From NCBI RefSeq assembly GCF_046271865.1, contig NZ_CP176580.1, forward strand, positions 1,860,001 through 1,924,000: DNA of 64,000 nt, in the 5' to 3' direction. This DNA is from Nitrincola salilacus. GTDB taxonomy: Bacteria; Pseudomonadota; Gammaproteobacteria; Pseudomonadales; Balneatricaceae. The notes under the pieces are model-generated. The model was not told the DNA's origin. It was given only the letters and a program-made list of their open reading frames with translations, and did not search any database. The translations under genes were made by a program, and so were the position numbers. How positions within the stretch are numbered: position 1 is the first letter of the stretch; each line of letters opens with the position of its first letter. Below, piece by piece: positions 33,273 to 42,843 of this stretch.

Positions 33273-34673
33273 ATGGCTGAATATGACTACGATGTCATTG
33301 TGATAGGTTCTGGGCCTGCTGGAGAGGGCGCAGCACTGAATGCGGCAAAGAACGGCCGCAGAGTGGCTGTAATCGAAGAGCAGGATACCGTTGGCGGTAA
33401 CTGTACGCACAAAGGTACTATCCCATCCAAGGCGCTGCGCCATTCAGTCAAGCAGATCATAGAATTCAACACTAACCCCATGTTCAGGGATATCGGCGAA
33501 CCGCGTTGGTTCTCCTTCCCAAAGGTATTACGCCGTGCCGAAAAGGTCATCTCTAATCAGGTGATGCTGCGTACCAATTTTTATGCGCGCAACCGTATTG
33601 ATGTTTTTTTTGGTCGGGCAACTTTTGTAGAGCAGGGCGTTGTTCAGGTTAAGAGCACCAAGGGCGAACCTGAGCACCTGCGTGGTAAAAATGTGATCAT
33701 CGCAACGGGGTCAAGCCCCTGGTGCCCGGATGATATTGATTTCAAACATCCTCGTATCTACAACTCTGATTCTATTCTGAAACTGAACCACACTCCACGT
33801 ACCATGGTGATCTACGGTGCCGGTGTAATCGGCTGCGAATATGCATCCATTTTCAGTGGCCTGGGTGTAAAAGTTGATCTTATCGATAACCGTGATCGCC
33901 TGCTCTCCTTCCTTGATGTCGAGATCTCTGATTCTCTGAGCTACCATCTGCGCAACAATGCCGTCAAAATTCGTCACAATGAAGAATATGCATCTGTCGT
34001 AGGGGATGACAAAGGTGTGACGATGGAGCTCAAGTCGGGTAAGCGTATCCGTGCGGATGCTTTTCTGTGGTGCGCCGGGCGTTCGGGAAATACTAAAGGT
34101 CTTGGGCTGGAAAGTATCGGTTTGGCGGCCAATAGTCGTGGACAGTTGGAGGTGGATGATCACTACCGTACCAGTGCAGAGGGTGTTTATGCCGTTGGTG
34201 ACGTGATTGGTTGGCCAAGCCTGGCTTCAGCAGCGTTGGATCAGGGCAGGGCTGCGTCGTCAGATCTGCTCAGTGGTGATGACTTCCGTTATATCAACGA
34301 AGTGCCGACCGGTATCTATACCATTCCTGAGATCAGCTCTGTCGGTAAAACTGAAGAAGAGCTAACCGAAGAGTGCGTCCCTTATGAAGTGGGTCAGGCG
34401 TTCTTCAAGGATACGGCGCGCGCGCAGATATCTGGCGAACCGGTAGGTATGCTGAAGCTTCTGTTCCATCGTGATACCTTTGAAATTCTCGGTATTCACT
34501 GTTTTGGTGATCAGGCCTCAGAGATCATACATATCGGTCAGGCGATTATGCGTCAGGAAGGCGCGGCCAATACCATCAAGTATTTCGTCAACACGACCTT
34601 CAACTACCCAACCATGGCCGAAGCCTATCGAGTGGCTGCCATAGCTGGCTTGAACCGCGTAGTTAATCTGTAA
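33273..34673 (+). CDS. sthA: Soluble pyridine nucleotide transhydrogenase
   Basis: ATG 33273 with AAGGGGAA gives 466 residues, the E. coli SthA length. FAD-binding IGSGPAGEGAALNAAKNGRRVAVIE, the single-Cys segment VGGNCTHKGTIPSKALRH in place of a redox disulfide, the NAD(P)-binding VIYGAGVIGCEYASIF and the C-terminal dimerisation domain ETFNYPTMAEAYRVAA-like stretch are present. It balances NADPH and NADH. Follows nqrM by 100 bp. Confidence 0.96.
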   Translation: MAEYDYDVIVIGSGPAGEGAALNAAKNGRRVAVIEEQDTVGGNCTHKGTIPSKALRHSVKQIIEFNTNPMFRDIGEPRWFSFPKVLRRAEKVISNQVMLRTNFYARNRIDVFFGRATFVEQGVVQVKSTKGEPEHLRGKNVIIATGSSPWCPDDIDFKHPRIYNSDSILKLNHTPRTMVIYGAGVIGCEYASIFSGLGVKVDLIDNRDRLLSFLDVEISDSLSYHLRNNAVKIRHNEEYASVVGDDKGVTMELKSGKRIRADAFLWCAGRSGNTKGLGLESIGLAANSRGQLEVDDHYRTSAEGVYAVGDVIGWPSLASAALDQGRAASSDLLSGDDFRYINEVPTGIYTIPEISSVGKTEEELTEECVPYEVGQAFFKDTARAQISGEPVGMLKLLFHRDTFEILGIHCFGDQASEIIHIGQAIMRQEGAANTIKYFVNTTFNYPTMAEAYRVAAIAGLNRVVNL

Positions 34674-34699
34674 GGATCATACAGGGCAGAGGCGGGGGG

Positions 34700-35035
34700 T
34701 TAATCATCCGCCTGCTTCTGCCTGCTTTCCTTATCGGTATCTTGAGTATCAGCCTTGTTTTCTGGCTTCAGATATACCTCATCTTCCAGGAAACGCCCGG
34801 TGATTTTCAGTCTTTTTTCTACCCAGCGATTACAGTACTTCCAGATCAGAAACGCGGGCAGCATCATCAGCATGATACCAATAGTCAGTATTGCCCCTGC
34901 ATGGCTTCTGGGGCCCAGCGTGACAAACCAGTCGAGAAACCCGATTCTGCGCCCAATATAAAACCACAGAATAAGGAAAAGAAAGCCCACAGCTGTTGCC
35001 AGGTGATGCAGTGTTCTGGATTGTTGTTCAGTCAT
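34700..35035 (-). CDS. Small hypothetical membrane protein
   Basis: 111 residues with two membrane segments (AVGFLFLILWFYIGRRIGFLDWFV and AGAILTIGIMLMMLPAFLIW) and a charged C-terminal tail. The start overlaps the end of the PilZ gene by 8 bases, so the two are co-transcribed and may be coupled. No function is known to me; a similar gene occurs at this locus in relatives, as far as I recall. Confidence 0.7.
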   Translation of the reverse strand: MTEQQSRTLHHLATAVGFLFLILWFYIGRRIGFLDWFVTLGPRSHAGAILTIGIMLMMLPAFLIWKYCNRWVEKRLKITGRFLEDEVYLKPENKADTQDTDKESRQKQADD

Positions 35036-35591
35036 TGAGGTATTGCTTGCGCTCTCTTGCCTGGGTTTCGATAATCAGCCGTGCCAGTTGTGTACGGCAG
35101 CTCTCAGGCATTTTCAGGAACTCAATACCGATATCGGCACCATCACTGAGTACGCTGCAACGCTGTACTCTGGCATAAAGCAGTAATCCCATCTCCCCTT
35201 CAGGAAATACCAGTTTTACTACCATCAGGCTGTTCAGCTCGATTGTGTGGTTGTTGTGAAAGGATAGGCCTCCTTCGCTGAGGTTCACTATCTCTGTCTT
35301 GATCTCATCACCCATCTGCTGGTTGGCAGAGAGTGTCTGAGCGATCAGGTCGATTTTTTTGCTCATGAGCTGCAGGTAGGAGGTCAGAATCGGCATTGAG
35401 CGGCCCAGTTGATTCAGCTTGGCATTAGCCTCCTGGTCCAGTTCGTGCAGATGGCTTTGCAGCATGAAGTAGGGCGAAACCTTGAAATGTGATGGTTGCA
35501 ATGAGTCCAGATCTTCCGGTTCAGGAATTATCGTGAACTCTAATGCTACCGGGTGGTCAATGCGATAGAATTGGCGTCGTTCACTTTCCAA
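35028..35591 (-). CDS. PilZ-domain protein, probable c-di-GMP receptor
   Basis: 187 residues. N-terminal RRQFYRIDHPVALEF and EIVNLSEGGLSF (the RxxxR and D/N-x-S-x-x-G motifs) are the two parts of a PilZ c-di-GMP site, here separated by an unusually long helical region (about residues 40-95), followed by LMVVKLVFPEG...ARVQRCSV barrel strands. The partner of the signal may be flagella or exopolysaccharide; nothing local tells. Divergent from lolC. Confidence 0.8.
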   Translation of the reverse strand: MESERRQFYRIDHPVALEFTIIPEPEDLDSLQPSHFKVSPYFMLQSHLHELDQEANAKLNQLGRSMPILTSYLQLMSKKIDLIAQTLSANQQMGDEIKTEIVNLSEGGLSFHNNHTIELNSLMVVKLVFPEGEMGLLLYARVQRCSVLSDGADIGIEFLKMPESCRTQLARLIIETQARERKQYLND

Positions 35592-35690
35592 ACTGTTTCT
35601 CCCTGAGTCAGATTTGTTTCGCTCAAGTATAGCGAAAAATACAGCGAATCTGTTAGAGATAGAAACCTAACTGTGATTTAATTCAGCCCC

Positions 35691-36938
35691 ATGTTCAGAC
35701 CTTTATCTCTCTTTGTCGGACTGCGCTACACGGCAGCTAAACGCGGCAACCATTTCATATCTTTTATTTCGCTGGTATCGATGCTGGGCTTGATGCTTGG
35801 TGTGGCCGCGTTGATCGTCGTGCTGTCTGTGATGAACGGTTTCGACCGTGAGTTGAAGCAGCGCATACTCGGGATGGTGCCTCACGCCACCATCAGCGAA
35901 TATGGCACCTCAATGCAAGACTGGTCTCAGGTATCAGAGCGGCTGGTGCTGTCGGATCAGGTCGAGGCAGCTGCGCCTTTTGTTCAGGCACAAGGTATGC
36001 TGACCAATGCTGGCAAGGTACATGGCGTATTGGTGAACGGCATCGACCCGGATTACGAAACCGATGTGTCCATCATCGCGGATCACTTTACTTATGGTTC
36101 GTTGGACAATCTCGTTGCGGGCGATTACGGCATTGTGCTGGGTGAACTGCTGGCTCGATTCATCGGTGCGGGCGTGGGTGATAAGGTCACGCTGGTGCTG
36201 CCAGAAGCTTCGGTCAGTATTGCCGGTATCGTCCCCAGGCTGAAACGCTTTGAGGTAGTCGGTATTTTTTCGGTCGGTGCCGAGCTGGACGCGAGTCTGG
36301 CCTATGTTCATATAGATGACGCTGCCCGTCTGAAGCGTCTGCTGCCGGGTGAGGTGGACGGCGTTCGCATCAAATTTGATGACCTCTTTGCTGCACCCCG
36401 ACTGATACGCTCGCTGGCAGAGTCATTTGATCGTCCTCTTTATGTGTCCGATTGGACGCGTACGCATGGCAATCTTTTTCAGGCGATCCAGCTTGAAAAA
36501 CGAATGATTGGGCTTCTGCTGTTTCTGATCGTATTTGTTGCTGCATTCAATATTGTTTCAACACTGGTCATGGTCGTGACTGATAAGCGCAATGATATAG
36601 CGATTCTGCGCACCATGGGCGCGACTCCCGGCGGTATCATGCGTATTTTCATGGTACAGGGCACAGTGATTGGCTTTATAGGGACAACGCTGGGTCTGGT
36701 ATTGGGGATTATCCTGGCATTGACCGTCAGTGATCTGGTTGCCTGGGTGGAGCGGACGCTGGGGATTCAGTTTTTGTCGGCAGATGTTTATTTCATCAGT
36801 TATCTCCCTTCCCAGTTGCAGTTGAATGATCTGGTTATGATCACTATTACTGCATTCAGTATCAGCTTCCTGGCAACACTGTATCCTGCCTGGAAGGCTT
36901 CCAGAACACAGCCGGCAGAGGCGCTTCGCTATGAGTAG
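35691..36938 (+). CDS. lolC: Lipoprotein-releasing ABC transporter permease (LolC/LolE/LolF family)
   Basis: 415 residues: N-terminal TM (FISFISLVSMLGLMLGVAALIVVLSVMNGFDRELK), a large periplasmic domain (about 45-270) and three C-terminal TMs ending in WKASRTQPAEALRYE. The periplasmic part has the LolC Hook-like stretch LPEASVSIAGIVPRLKRF, which hands lipoproteins to LolA. Only one permease gene is present here, followed by lolD by overlap; E. coli has LolC plus LolE. It may act as a LolF-type homodimer. Confidence 0.9.
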   Translation: MFRPLSLFVGLRYTAAKRGNHFISFISLVSMLGLMLGVAALIVVLSVMNGFDRELKQRILGMVPHATISEYGTSMQDWSQVSERLVLSDQVEAAAPFVQAQGMLTNAGKVHGVLVNGIDPDYETDVSIIADHFTYGSLDNLVAGDYGIVLGELLARFIGAGVGDKVTLVLPEASVSIAGIVPRLKRFEVVGIFSVGAELDASLAYVHIDDAARLKRLLPGEVDGVRIKFDDLFAAPRLIRSLAESFDRPLYVSDWTRTHGNLFQAIQLEKRMIGLLLFLIVFVAAFNIVSTLVMVVTDKRNDIAILRTMGATPGGIMRIFMVQGTVIGFIGTTLGLVLGIILALTVSDLVAWVERTLGIQFLSADVYFISYLPSQLQLNDLVMITITAFSISFLATLYPAWKASRTQPAEALRYE

Positions 36939-37617
36939 TCCAGTATTGGAAGCGTGTGATGTCACGCATGTTTATAAAGAAGTGGGCCATGATCTTGTGG
37001 TGCTCGACACGCTCAATTTCACTGTACACAAAGGCGAACGTGTAGCCATAGTCGGCAGCTCGGGCAGTGGCAAAACCACGCTGCTGAATATTCTGGGTGG
37101 TTTGGAGCAGCCAACCAGTGGTTCCGTGAGTCTGCTCAATGATTCTATCTATGAAGTGCCTGAGTTACAGCGTTGCACCATGCGTAATCGCATGCTCGGT
37201 TTTGTTTATCAGTTTCATCATCTACTGAACGAGTTCACGGCACTTGAGAATATTGCGATGCCGTTACTGATTCGAGGTGACAGTGTCGCAACAGCCAGTC
37301 AGGCGGCAAAGGTGCTGTTGGCTCAGGTTGGATTGTCGAGTCGTGCCGATCACAAGCCGGGGCAGCTCAGCGGTGGCGAAAGGCAGCGTGTGGCCATAGC
37401 CCGAGCGCTGGTGACATCACCTGCCTGTGTTCTGATGGATGAACCCACCGGAAATCTGGATCACGTCACGGCACATGAAGTACAGCAGTATCTGGACAGG
37501 CTTAATCAGGAGCTGGATATTGCGTTCGTGATTGTAACGCATAATCTGGAGTTGGCAGGGAGTATGGAGCGCGCAATGCAGTTAACTAATGGGCGCCTGG
37601 AGCCTTATTCAGTCTGA
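36931..37617 (+). CDS. lolD: Lipoprotein-releasing ABC transporter ATPase LolD
   Basis: 228 residues with Walker A GSSGSGKTT, Q-loop FVYQFHHLLNEFTALENIAMP (the LolD-specific segment), signature LSGGERQR and Walker B CVLMDEPTGNLD. Its start overlaps the permease gene by 8 bases. With the permease it extracts outer-membrane lipoproteins from the inner membrane. Confidence 0.95.
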   Translation: MSSPVLEACDVTHVYKEVGHDLVVLDTLNFTVHKGERVAIVGSSGSGKTTLLNILGGLEQPTSGSVSLLNDSIYEVPELQRCTMRNRMLGFVYQFHHLLNEFTALENIAMPLLIRGDSVATASQAAKVLLAQVGLSSRADHKPGQLSGGERQRVAIARALVTSPACVLMDEPTGNLDHVTAHEVQQYLDRLNQELDIAFVIVTHNLELAGSMERAMQLTNGRLEPYSV

Positions 37618-38160
37618 TCTGCCGTCATCTATCTGTTTGCGACGCAATGCGCGTGCCTTGCCGCGTTTGATCCAATTGCGCCGTACCTGTATCAGCCAGA
37701 CAATGCGCACGGCAATAAAGCCCAGAATACCTGCAACGATGCCGCACAAAACTGAACCCAGTAGCAAGGGTTGCCATATATGCTGAAAGTTGCCGTAGAT
37801 ACTGTCCAGAGTCCATGCCATCCTGGGAGTCTCGGGGTCTGAGCCGAGAATCGCAAGCCCTATTCGATAGCAGAAGTAGAGCATGGCTGGCATGGTGATA
37901 GGGTTTGATATCCAGACCAGCCCAATGGAAACAGGCAGATTGCTGCCAACAAGAACAGCAATGACGGCGGCTAGCACCATCTGGAAGGGCATCGGCAAAA
38001 AAGCGCAGAAAATTCCCACCAGAAATGCCAGCGACACGGAGCGGTGCGATAAGTGCCAGAGGTTGGGGTTCTGAATGTAGCGACCCATCCAGCGTAAATG
38101 CTGGTGGTTTCTCACCCAGTGCGGATCCGGCATGTATTTTTTCAGAAGCTTGCGTGGCAT
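37609..38160 (-). CDS. DUF2062 membrane protein
   Basis: 183 residues with three membrane segments. The DUF2062 pattern is visible: SVSLAFLVGIFCAFLPMPFQMVLAAVIAVLVGSNLPVS and VWISNPITMPAMLYFCYRIG. The C-terminal end is basic. Function unknown; found beside comEC and lolD in related bacteria. Its last codons overlap the end of lolD on the other strand by 9 bases. Confidence 0.85.
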   Translation of the reverse strand: MPRKLLKKYMPDPHWVRNHQHLRWMGRYIQNPNLWHLSHRSVSLAFLVGIFCAFLPMPFQMVLAAVIAVLVGSNLPVSIGLVWISNPITMPAMLYFCYRIGLAILGSDPETPRMAWTLDSIYGNFQHIWQPLLLGSVLCGIVAGILGFIAVRIVWLIQVRRNWIKRGKARALRRKQIDDGRSD

Positions 38161-38257
38161 TAACGTTACTTTACACTAAAGGCTGCTCATTATGCCGCCT
38201 GGATGGGCTCAAGCCAACAAGACATAAGTGATTACAACGTGATTATAAGGATCAAGG

Positions 38258-40516
38258 ATGATCTATTATCTCGCCGGACTGCTGACTGTGGCACTTTTGC
38301 CCAGTCTATACTCAGTGTGTTACCTCTTTCCCGGATTACTGCTCCTGCTTCACCCGGTGCTTCGCACTCGGACATTGCTCTATTGTGTGGGGGTGCTGGT
38401 GGCCACACTCTATGGTTCATGGCAGCTGCATCATCGTTTACCGCTCGCGCTTGATGGTACAGATGTACACCTGAGTGGTACTGTTCAGGATCTCCCCTTA
38501 CACAGCGATCACAGAGTCAGGTTTGAGATTTCTGTTGATCAGGTTCTCGCTGATGAGCCTGCACTGAGGCGTTTGCGTCGGGTGCAATTGTCCCTGTATC
38601 AACCTGAACAGATCATTAAGGCTGGGCAGTACCTTGATCTGGAGGTGCGCCTGAGATCTCCGCGAGGCCTGATGAATCCCCATGCAAGTGATAGAGAGCT
38701 TTACTATCTGCAGAATAATCTGGATGCAACCGGTTATGTGCGCCAGTTGTATCATCAACAAAGCGGTAAGGGTTGGACGCTTGCCGGGTTTCGTCAGAAT
38801 CTGTCAGATAAGCTGCACCATCAATTCAGTGGCACAGGATCGGGTTGGCTGCTGCAGGCGATTGTGCTGGGTAGCCGTCTGGATATGCAGGATGAGCACT
38901 GGGAGGTATTGCGCAGAACCGGCACGGCCCACCTTCTGGTCGTCAGTGGTTTGCATATCGGTGTTGCCGCAGGGGCTGGTTTATTGTTAGGGAAGTTGCT
39001 GATAGGTGGTGTATTACTCTGTGGTTTTGCACCGGTCTGGTTACGGCGTATACCCTTGCTTTTGGCGCTATTGCTGGCTGTTTCCTATGCGTTGATTTCC
39101 GGTTTTGGGTTACCGGTGCAGCGTGCCTTGATTATGGTGACGGTTTTTCTGATGGCTGAGTGGTCTTTGAAGCAGGTCAGTGGCTGGACAAGATGGAGAT
39201 GGGCTTTGATTGCCATCCTTACCTGCCAGCCACTGGCATTGTTGCAGCCGGGTGCATGGCTCTCTTTCTGCGCTGTGGCTGTGCTCTTGTGGCTTGCTCA
39301 GACCAGCAAACGTCCGGGTGCTTCAGCCTGGCGACTTGCGGGACAGGCACAGTGGTCGATTTTTGTCGGCATGCTGCCGTTGATGGCATTGCTGTTCAAT
39401 CAGTTCGGAGTGCTGGCCCCTGTAGTGAATCTGATCGCCGTGCCGCTGTTTTCGTTGTTGATAACACTCTTGCCAGTATTGATACCTGCCGCACTGGCCG
39501 GATCGGAATCAGTGATCTGGGCCGTCAGTCAGTTTCTTGATCTTTTCTGGTCTGGATTGCAATGGAGTGCAGCGATTCCAGGTGTTTACATGCTCTTGGC
39601 CCGACCTGAACCCATTATTGTTTTGATTGCGAGTCTGGCCTGCTTCTGGTTACTGATGCCGATTCCGCTTCATTGGCGATGGGTGAGTGTGCTGGTGCTT
39701 TTACCTTTACTCATGCCGCGTGCCTCACAGATTTCCTCAGGTGACTTCAAGGCGGTGGTATTTGATGTAGGGCAGGGGTTGGCGGTTTTGGTCGAGACCC
39801 GGCAGCATCGTCTTCTCTATGACACGGGGCCGGGGTTCGCAGGTGGCGGCAGTGCGCTGCCCTTTACGATAGCGCCAATGCTTCAGGCCGGTAATGTTCA
39901 TCAGCTCGATCATCTGGTGATCAGTCATGGTGATTCTGACCATGTCGGTGGTTATCCGGCATTAAAGCAGATGTTGTCGATAGGGCGGAAAGAGGGTGGT
40001 GACGATAATCTGATCAGTCGAGGGTTTCAGAGTTGCCATGAACGACAGGCGTGGGAATACGATAGCGTACATTTTCGCTATCTGACGCCCCCACCAAGAC
40101 CTGAATGGAGTCGCAATGAGCAATCCTGCGTGCTGGAGGTCAGAAGCGGGACTTGCAGCCTGTTTCTTCCGGGTGATGCTGGATTGCCGGCTGAGTTCGG
40201 GCTTGTCCGGACAGGTTTATTGCAACCGGTCACCTGGCTTGTAGCGGGGCATCATGGTAGTCGAAGCTCATCCTCTCAGGTTTTGATTGAACACCTTCAG
40301 CCTGAGCATGTCATCTATGCGGCTGGTTACAATAACCGTTTTGGGCATCCTCATGAAGAGGTCACCACGAGGTTTGAAAGGGCAGGTGTAAAGGCAATGA
40401 ATACTGCGACTGACGGTGCAATTGTGTTGAGCGCATCCAATGGGAAATGCAATACAGAAAGTTGGCGAGAACAGCGCAGACGATACTGGCATCACCCTGT
40501 GATTCGTGACCTGTAG
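38258..40516 (+). CDS. comEC: ComEC/Rec2 DNA uptake channel
   Basis: 752 residues: N-terminal DUF4131 part (1-170), a polytopic competence domain (190-470) with GTAHLLVVSGLHIGVAAGAG and GFGLPVQRALIMV, and a C-terminal metallo-beta-lactamase domain (500-750) with FDVGQGLAVLVET, the metal motif VISHGDSDHVGGYP and GHHGSRSSS. It moves single-stranded DNA into the cytoplasm in natural competence. Presence fits a competence-capable ancestor; other competence genes are not in the window. Confidence 0.94.
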   Translation: MIYYLAGLLTVALLPSLYSVCYLFPGLLLLLHPVLRTRTLLYCVGVLVATLYGSWQLHHRLPLALDGTDVHLSGTVQDLPLHSDHRVRFEISVDQVLADEPALRRLRRVQLSLYQPEQIIKAGQYLDLEVRLRSPRGLMNPHASDRELYYLQNNLDATGYVRQLYHQQSGKGWTLAGFRQNLSDKLHHQFSGTGSGWLLQAIVLGSRLDMQDEHWEVLRRTGTAHLLVVSGLHIGVAAGAGLLLGKLLIGGVLLCGFAPVWLRRIPLLLALLLAVSYALISGFGLPVQRALIMVTVFLMAEWSLKQVSGWTRWRWALIAILTCQPLALLQPGAWLSFCAVAVLLWLAQTSKRPGASAWRLAGQAQWSIFVGMLPLMALLFNQFGVLAPVVNLIAVPLFSLLITLLPVLIPAALAGSESVIWAVSQFLDLFWSGLQWSAAIPGVYMLLARPEPIIVLIASLACFWLLMPIPLHWRWVSVLVLLPLLMPRASQISSGDFKAVVFDVGQGLAVLVETRQHRLLYDTGPGFAGGGSALPFTIAPMLQAGNVHQLDHLVISHGDSDHVGGYPALKQMLSIGRKEGGDDNLISRGFQSCHERQAWEYDSVHFRYLTPPPRPEWSRNEQSCVLEVRSGTCSLFLPGDAGLPAEFGLVRTGLLQPVTWLVAGHHGSRSSSSQVLIEHLQPEHVIYAAGYNNRFGHPHEEVTTRFERAGVKAMNTATDGAIVLSASNGKCNTESWREQRRRYWHHPVIRDL

Positions 40517-40583
40517 GCGAAACAATCTACTTTCCATGACAGGGCTATGATAAAGTTGTGACAGCAAAAAGGAGGCTCACTGA

Positions 40584-41204
40584 GTGTTTGAACTGATCAA
40601 AGCGGGCGGCTGGTTAATGATACCGATACTGGCCTGCTCTGTTGTTTCGCTGGCTATCTGCATTGAGCGCTTATGGTTTCTTAAAAAGAGACATGTCATC
40701 CCTGCTGGCTTGCTTGGTGAGGTCTGGGAACTGGTTCGTCATGGTACCATGACGTCCGAGCACATGAAGCAGATCAAGCAGGGAAGCCCTCTGGGCAGCA
40801 TTATCGTAGCTGGGCTGAATAATGCCAAACATGGTCGGGAGATCATGAAAGAGAGCATTCAGGAAGCAGCCAGTCATGTGATACATGATATGGAACGCTA
40901 TCTGAGCGGTCTGGGATCGATAGCTGCGATTACGCCACTACTCGGCTTGCTGGGTACCGTTATTGGTATGATCAAGGTGTTCACAGAGATCATGATACAG
41001 GGAACCGGGAATGTCGGCGTGCTGGCGGGCGGGATTTCTGAGGCACTTATCACGACAGCCGCAGGGCTCTCCATTGCTATTCCCTCATTGGTGATGCACC
41101 GCTATTTTCAGCGCCGGATCGATACACTGGTGGTGGGCATGGAGCAGGAAGCAGTCAAACTGGTGGAAGTGATTCATGGCGAGCGCGATGTCAACTATGA
41201 GTAA
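40584..41204 (+). CDS. exbB: MotA/TolQ/ExbB proton channel protein
   Basis: GTG 40584 with AAAAAGGAGG upstream. 206 residues, three TMs: one N-terminal, and the pair GSIAAITPLLGLLGTVIGMIKVF and GVLAGGISEALITTAAGLSIAIPSLVMH, the channel-forming ExbB/TolQ signature. With the next gene it forms a proton-driven motor. There is no tonB or tolA nearby. This copy beside lpxK is conserved in related genomes and may have an envelope role distinct from iron uptake. Confidence 0.9.
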   Translation: MFELIKAGGWLMIPILACSVVSLAICIERLWFLKKRHVIPAGLLGEVWELVRHGTMTSEHMKQIKQGSPLGSIIVAGLNNAKHGREIMKESIQEAASHVIHDMERYLSGLGSIAAITPLLGLLGTVIGMIKVFTEIMIQGTGNVGVLAGGISEALITTAAGLSIAIPSLVMHRYFQRRIDTLVVGMEQEAVKLVEVIHGERDVNYE

Positions 41205-41219
41205 GGATGGACGGTCACT

Positions 41220-41642
41220 GTGAAGTTTCCTCGCCAACGCCAGGATGAAGTGAGTGTCAATCTGACCCCTTTGATTGATGTGGTGTTTCTGCTGCTGATC
41301 TTCTTTATGATTTCCACTACTTTTACACGTGAGTCGCATCTGGAGATCAATCTGCCGGAGGCCGCGTCGGGAGCGATTACGACGGCTGAACGTGTAGCCA
41401 TAGATATCGTCATTTCCTCGGAGGGTCTATACAGTGTTAATGGTCAGCCGTTGGTGAATGCTCAGGCGCTGACGCTGCGACGCGCAATCATGTCCGAGGC
41501 CGGGGATGCACGCGATATCCCCTTTGTTATTACGGCCGACGGTGAAACGCCACATCAGGCGGTGGTGACCGCGATGGATGTGGCTGGTCAGTTGGGCTTT
41601 GCCCGGCTCAGCATCACGACTCGGGAATCCGGACGTGAATAA
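41220..41642 (+). CDS. exbD: ExbD/TolR biopolymer transport protein
   Basis: GTG start at 41220. 140 residues: cytoplasmic start, a single TM with the essential Asp in VNLTPLIDVVFLLLIFFMISTTF, and a periplasmic domain ending ITADGETPHQAVVTAMDVAGQLGFARLSI. Partner of the preceding ExbB. Stop overlaps the lpxK start. Confidence 0.92.
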   Translation: MKFPRQRQDEVSVNLTPLIDVVFLLLIFFMISTTFTRESHLEINLPEAASGAITTAERVAIDIVISSEGLYSVNGQPLVNAQALTLRRAIMSEAGDARDIPFVITADGETPHQAVVTAMDVAGQLGFARLSITTRESGRE

Positions 41643-42652
41643 TGCGCTTGCTTGAACGTAGCTGGTACGAGCCAGCTTCCTGGAGCCCGCTGCTTCGGCC
41701 CCTTTCCTGGTTGTTTGAGCATCTGGCAACCCGCCGACGTTATCGCTACCTGAGTAATCCCGAGAAACAGTGGAAAGCCCCTGTTCCTGTTGTTGTGGTG
41801 GGAAATATCAGCGTTGGTGGCACGGGTAAGACACCTCTGGTTATCGCACTGATCGCCTTGTATCGATCGCAAGGATTCAAACCTGGCGTTGTCAGTCGGG
41901 GTTATGGTGGTAAAGCGCCTTATTATCCCTTTCATGTGACTGAGAATTCCTCTCCTGCCGAATCGGGTGATGAGCCCTTGCTGATTGTCCGCCAGACTGC
42001 TGTGCCGTTGGTGGTTGATCCAGATAGAGTAGCGGCAGCAAAATCGCTGCTGGCTCAGACGGATTGCGATATCATCATCAGTGATGATGGTCTGCAACAT
42101 TATCGACTGGGGCGCGATATAGAGATTGCTGTCATTGATGGACAACGAGGTCTGGGCAATCAGCGATGTCTGCCGGAAGGGCCTCTACGCGAACCGGTCA
42201 GTCGTCTGCAGCAGGTGGATATGGTGGTTGTGAACAATGGCCAGCAGCAGAGGTGGCCGGACGACTTCATGATGGATATAGTACCGACGTCCCTGCGGCA
42301 TCTTCGTTCAGGAGTGATTTCCAGCATTGAGAGCTGGCGTGCCGGACAGGAGTGCAGGGTGCATGCTGTCGCGGGTATCGGTAATCCGGCACGATTTTTC
42401 GATACTCTGAAGGGGATCGGATTGAAGCCTGTCGAACACCCTTTTCCGGATCATCATCAGTACCGCCCGCAAGATATTGAATTCAACGATGCGTTGCCGG
42501 TTATCATGACTGAGAAAGATGCCGTGAAGTTTCAAACTCAGTTGCCTGATGATTGCTGGGCCCTGCAGGTAGAGGCTGGGCTTTCGCGGGCATTTGAAGA
42601 GCAACTGATACAATTGACGCAACGTGTTAATTTACAGAACAGGACTAGATAA
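41642..42652 (+). CDS. lpxK: Tetraacyldisaccharide 4'-kinase LpxK
   Basis: 336 residues. Walker A GNISVGGTGKTPLV, DDGLQHYRLGRDIEIAVIDG with the catalytic Asp, and LPEGPLREPVSRL are present. LpxK phosphorylates the lipid A precursor at the inner membrane. Overlaps by one base with both exbD and the Trm112-like gene; part of an exbB-exbD-lpxK-trm112-kdsB operon. Confidence 0.96.
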   Translation: MRLLERSWYEPASWSPLLRPLSWLFEHLATRRRYRYLSNPEKQWKAPVPVVVVGNISVGGTGKTPLVIALIALYRSQGFKPGVVSRGYGGKAPYYPFHVTENSSPAESGDEPLLIVRQTAVPLVVDPDRVAAAKSLLAQTDCDIIISDDGLQHYRLGRDIEIAVIDGQRGLGNQRCLPEGPLREPVSRLQQVDMVVVNNGQQQRWPDDFMMDIVPTSLRHLRSGVISSIESWRAGQECRVHAVAGIGNPARFFDTLKGIGLKPVEHPFPDHHQYRPQDIEFNDALPVIMTEKDAVKFQTQLPDDCWALQVEAGLSRAFEEQLIQLTQRVNLQNRTR

Positions 42653-42843
42653 TGGATCACAAACTGCTAGATATACTGGTGTGCCCCGTATCCAAAGCAC
42701 CACTGGAATGGAATAAAGAGACCAACGAGCTGATCTGTCGGACGAGTGGTCTGGCCTACCCGATCCGGGATGATATCCCGGTGATGCTGGAAAGTGAGGC
42801 ACGCACACTGACAGTTGAAGAACGCCTGAAAGAGAAAAAATAA
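42652..42843 (+). CDS. ycaR: Trm112/YcaR-like small protein
   Basis: 63 residues, MDHKLLDILVCPVSKAPLEW followed by LICRTSGLAYPIRDDIPVML, the YcaR/Trm112 zinc-ribbon-like fold; only two of the usual Cys remain (C11 and C30). Overlaps lpxK and kdsB by one base each. Confidence 0.92.
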   Translation: MDHKLLDILVCPVSKAPLEWNKETNELICRTSGLAYPIRDDIPVMLESEARTLTVEERLKEKK

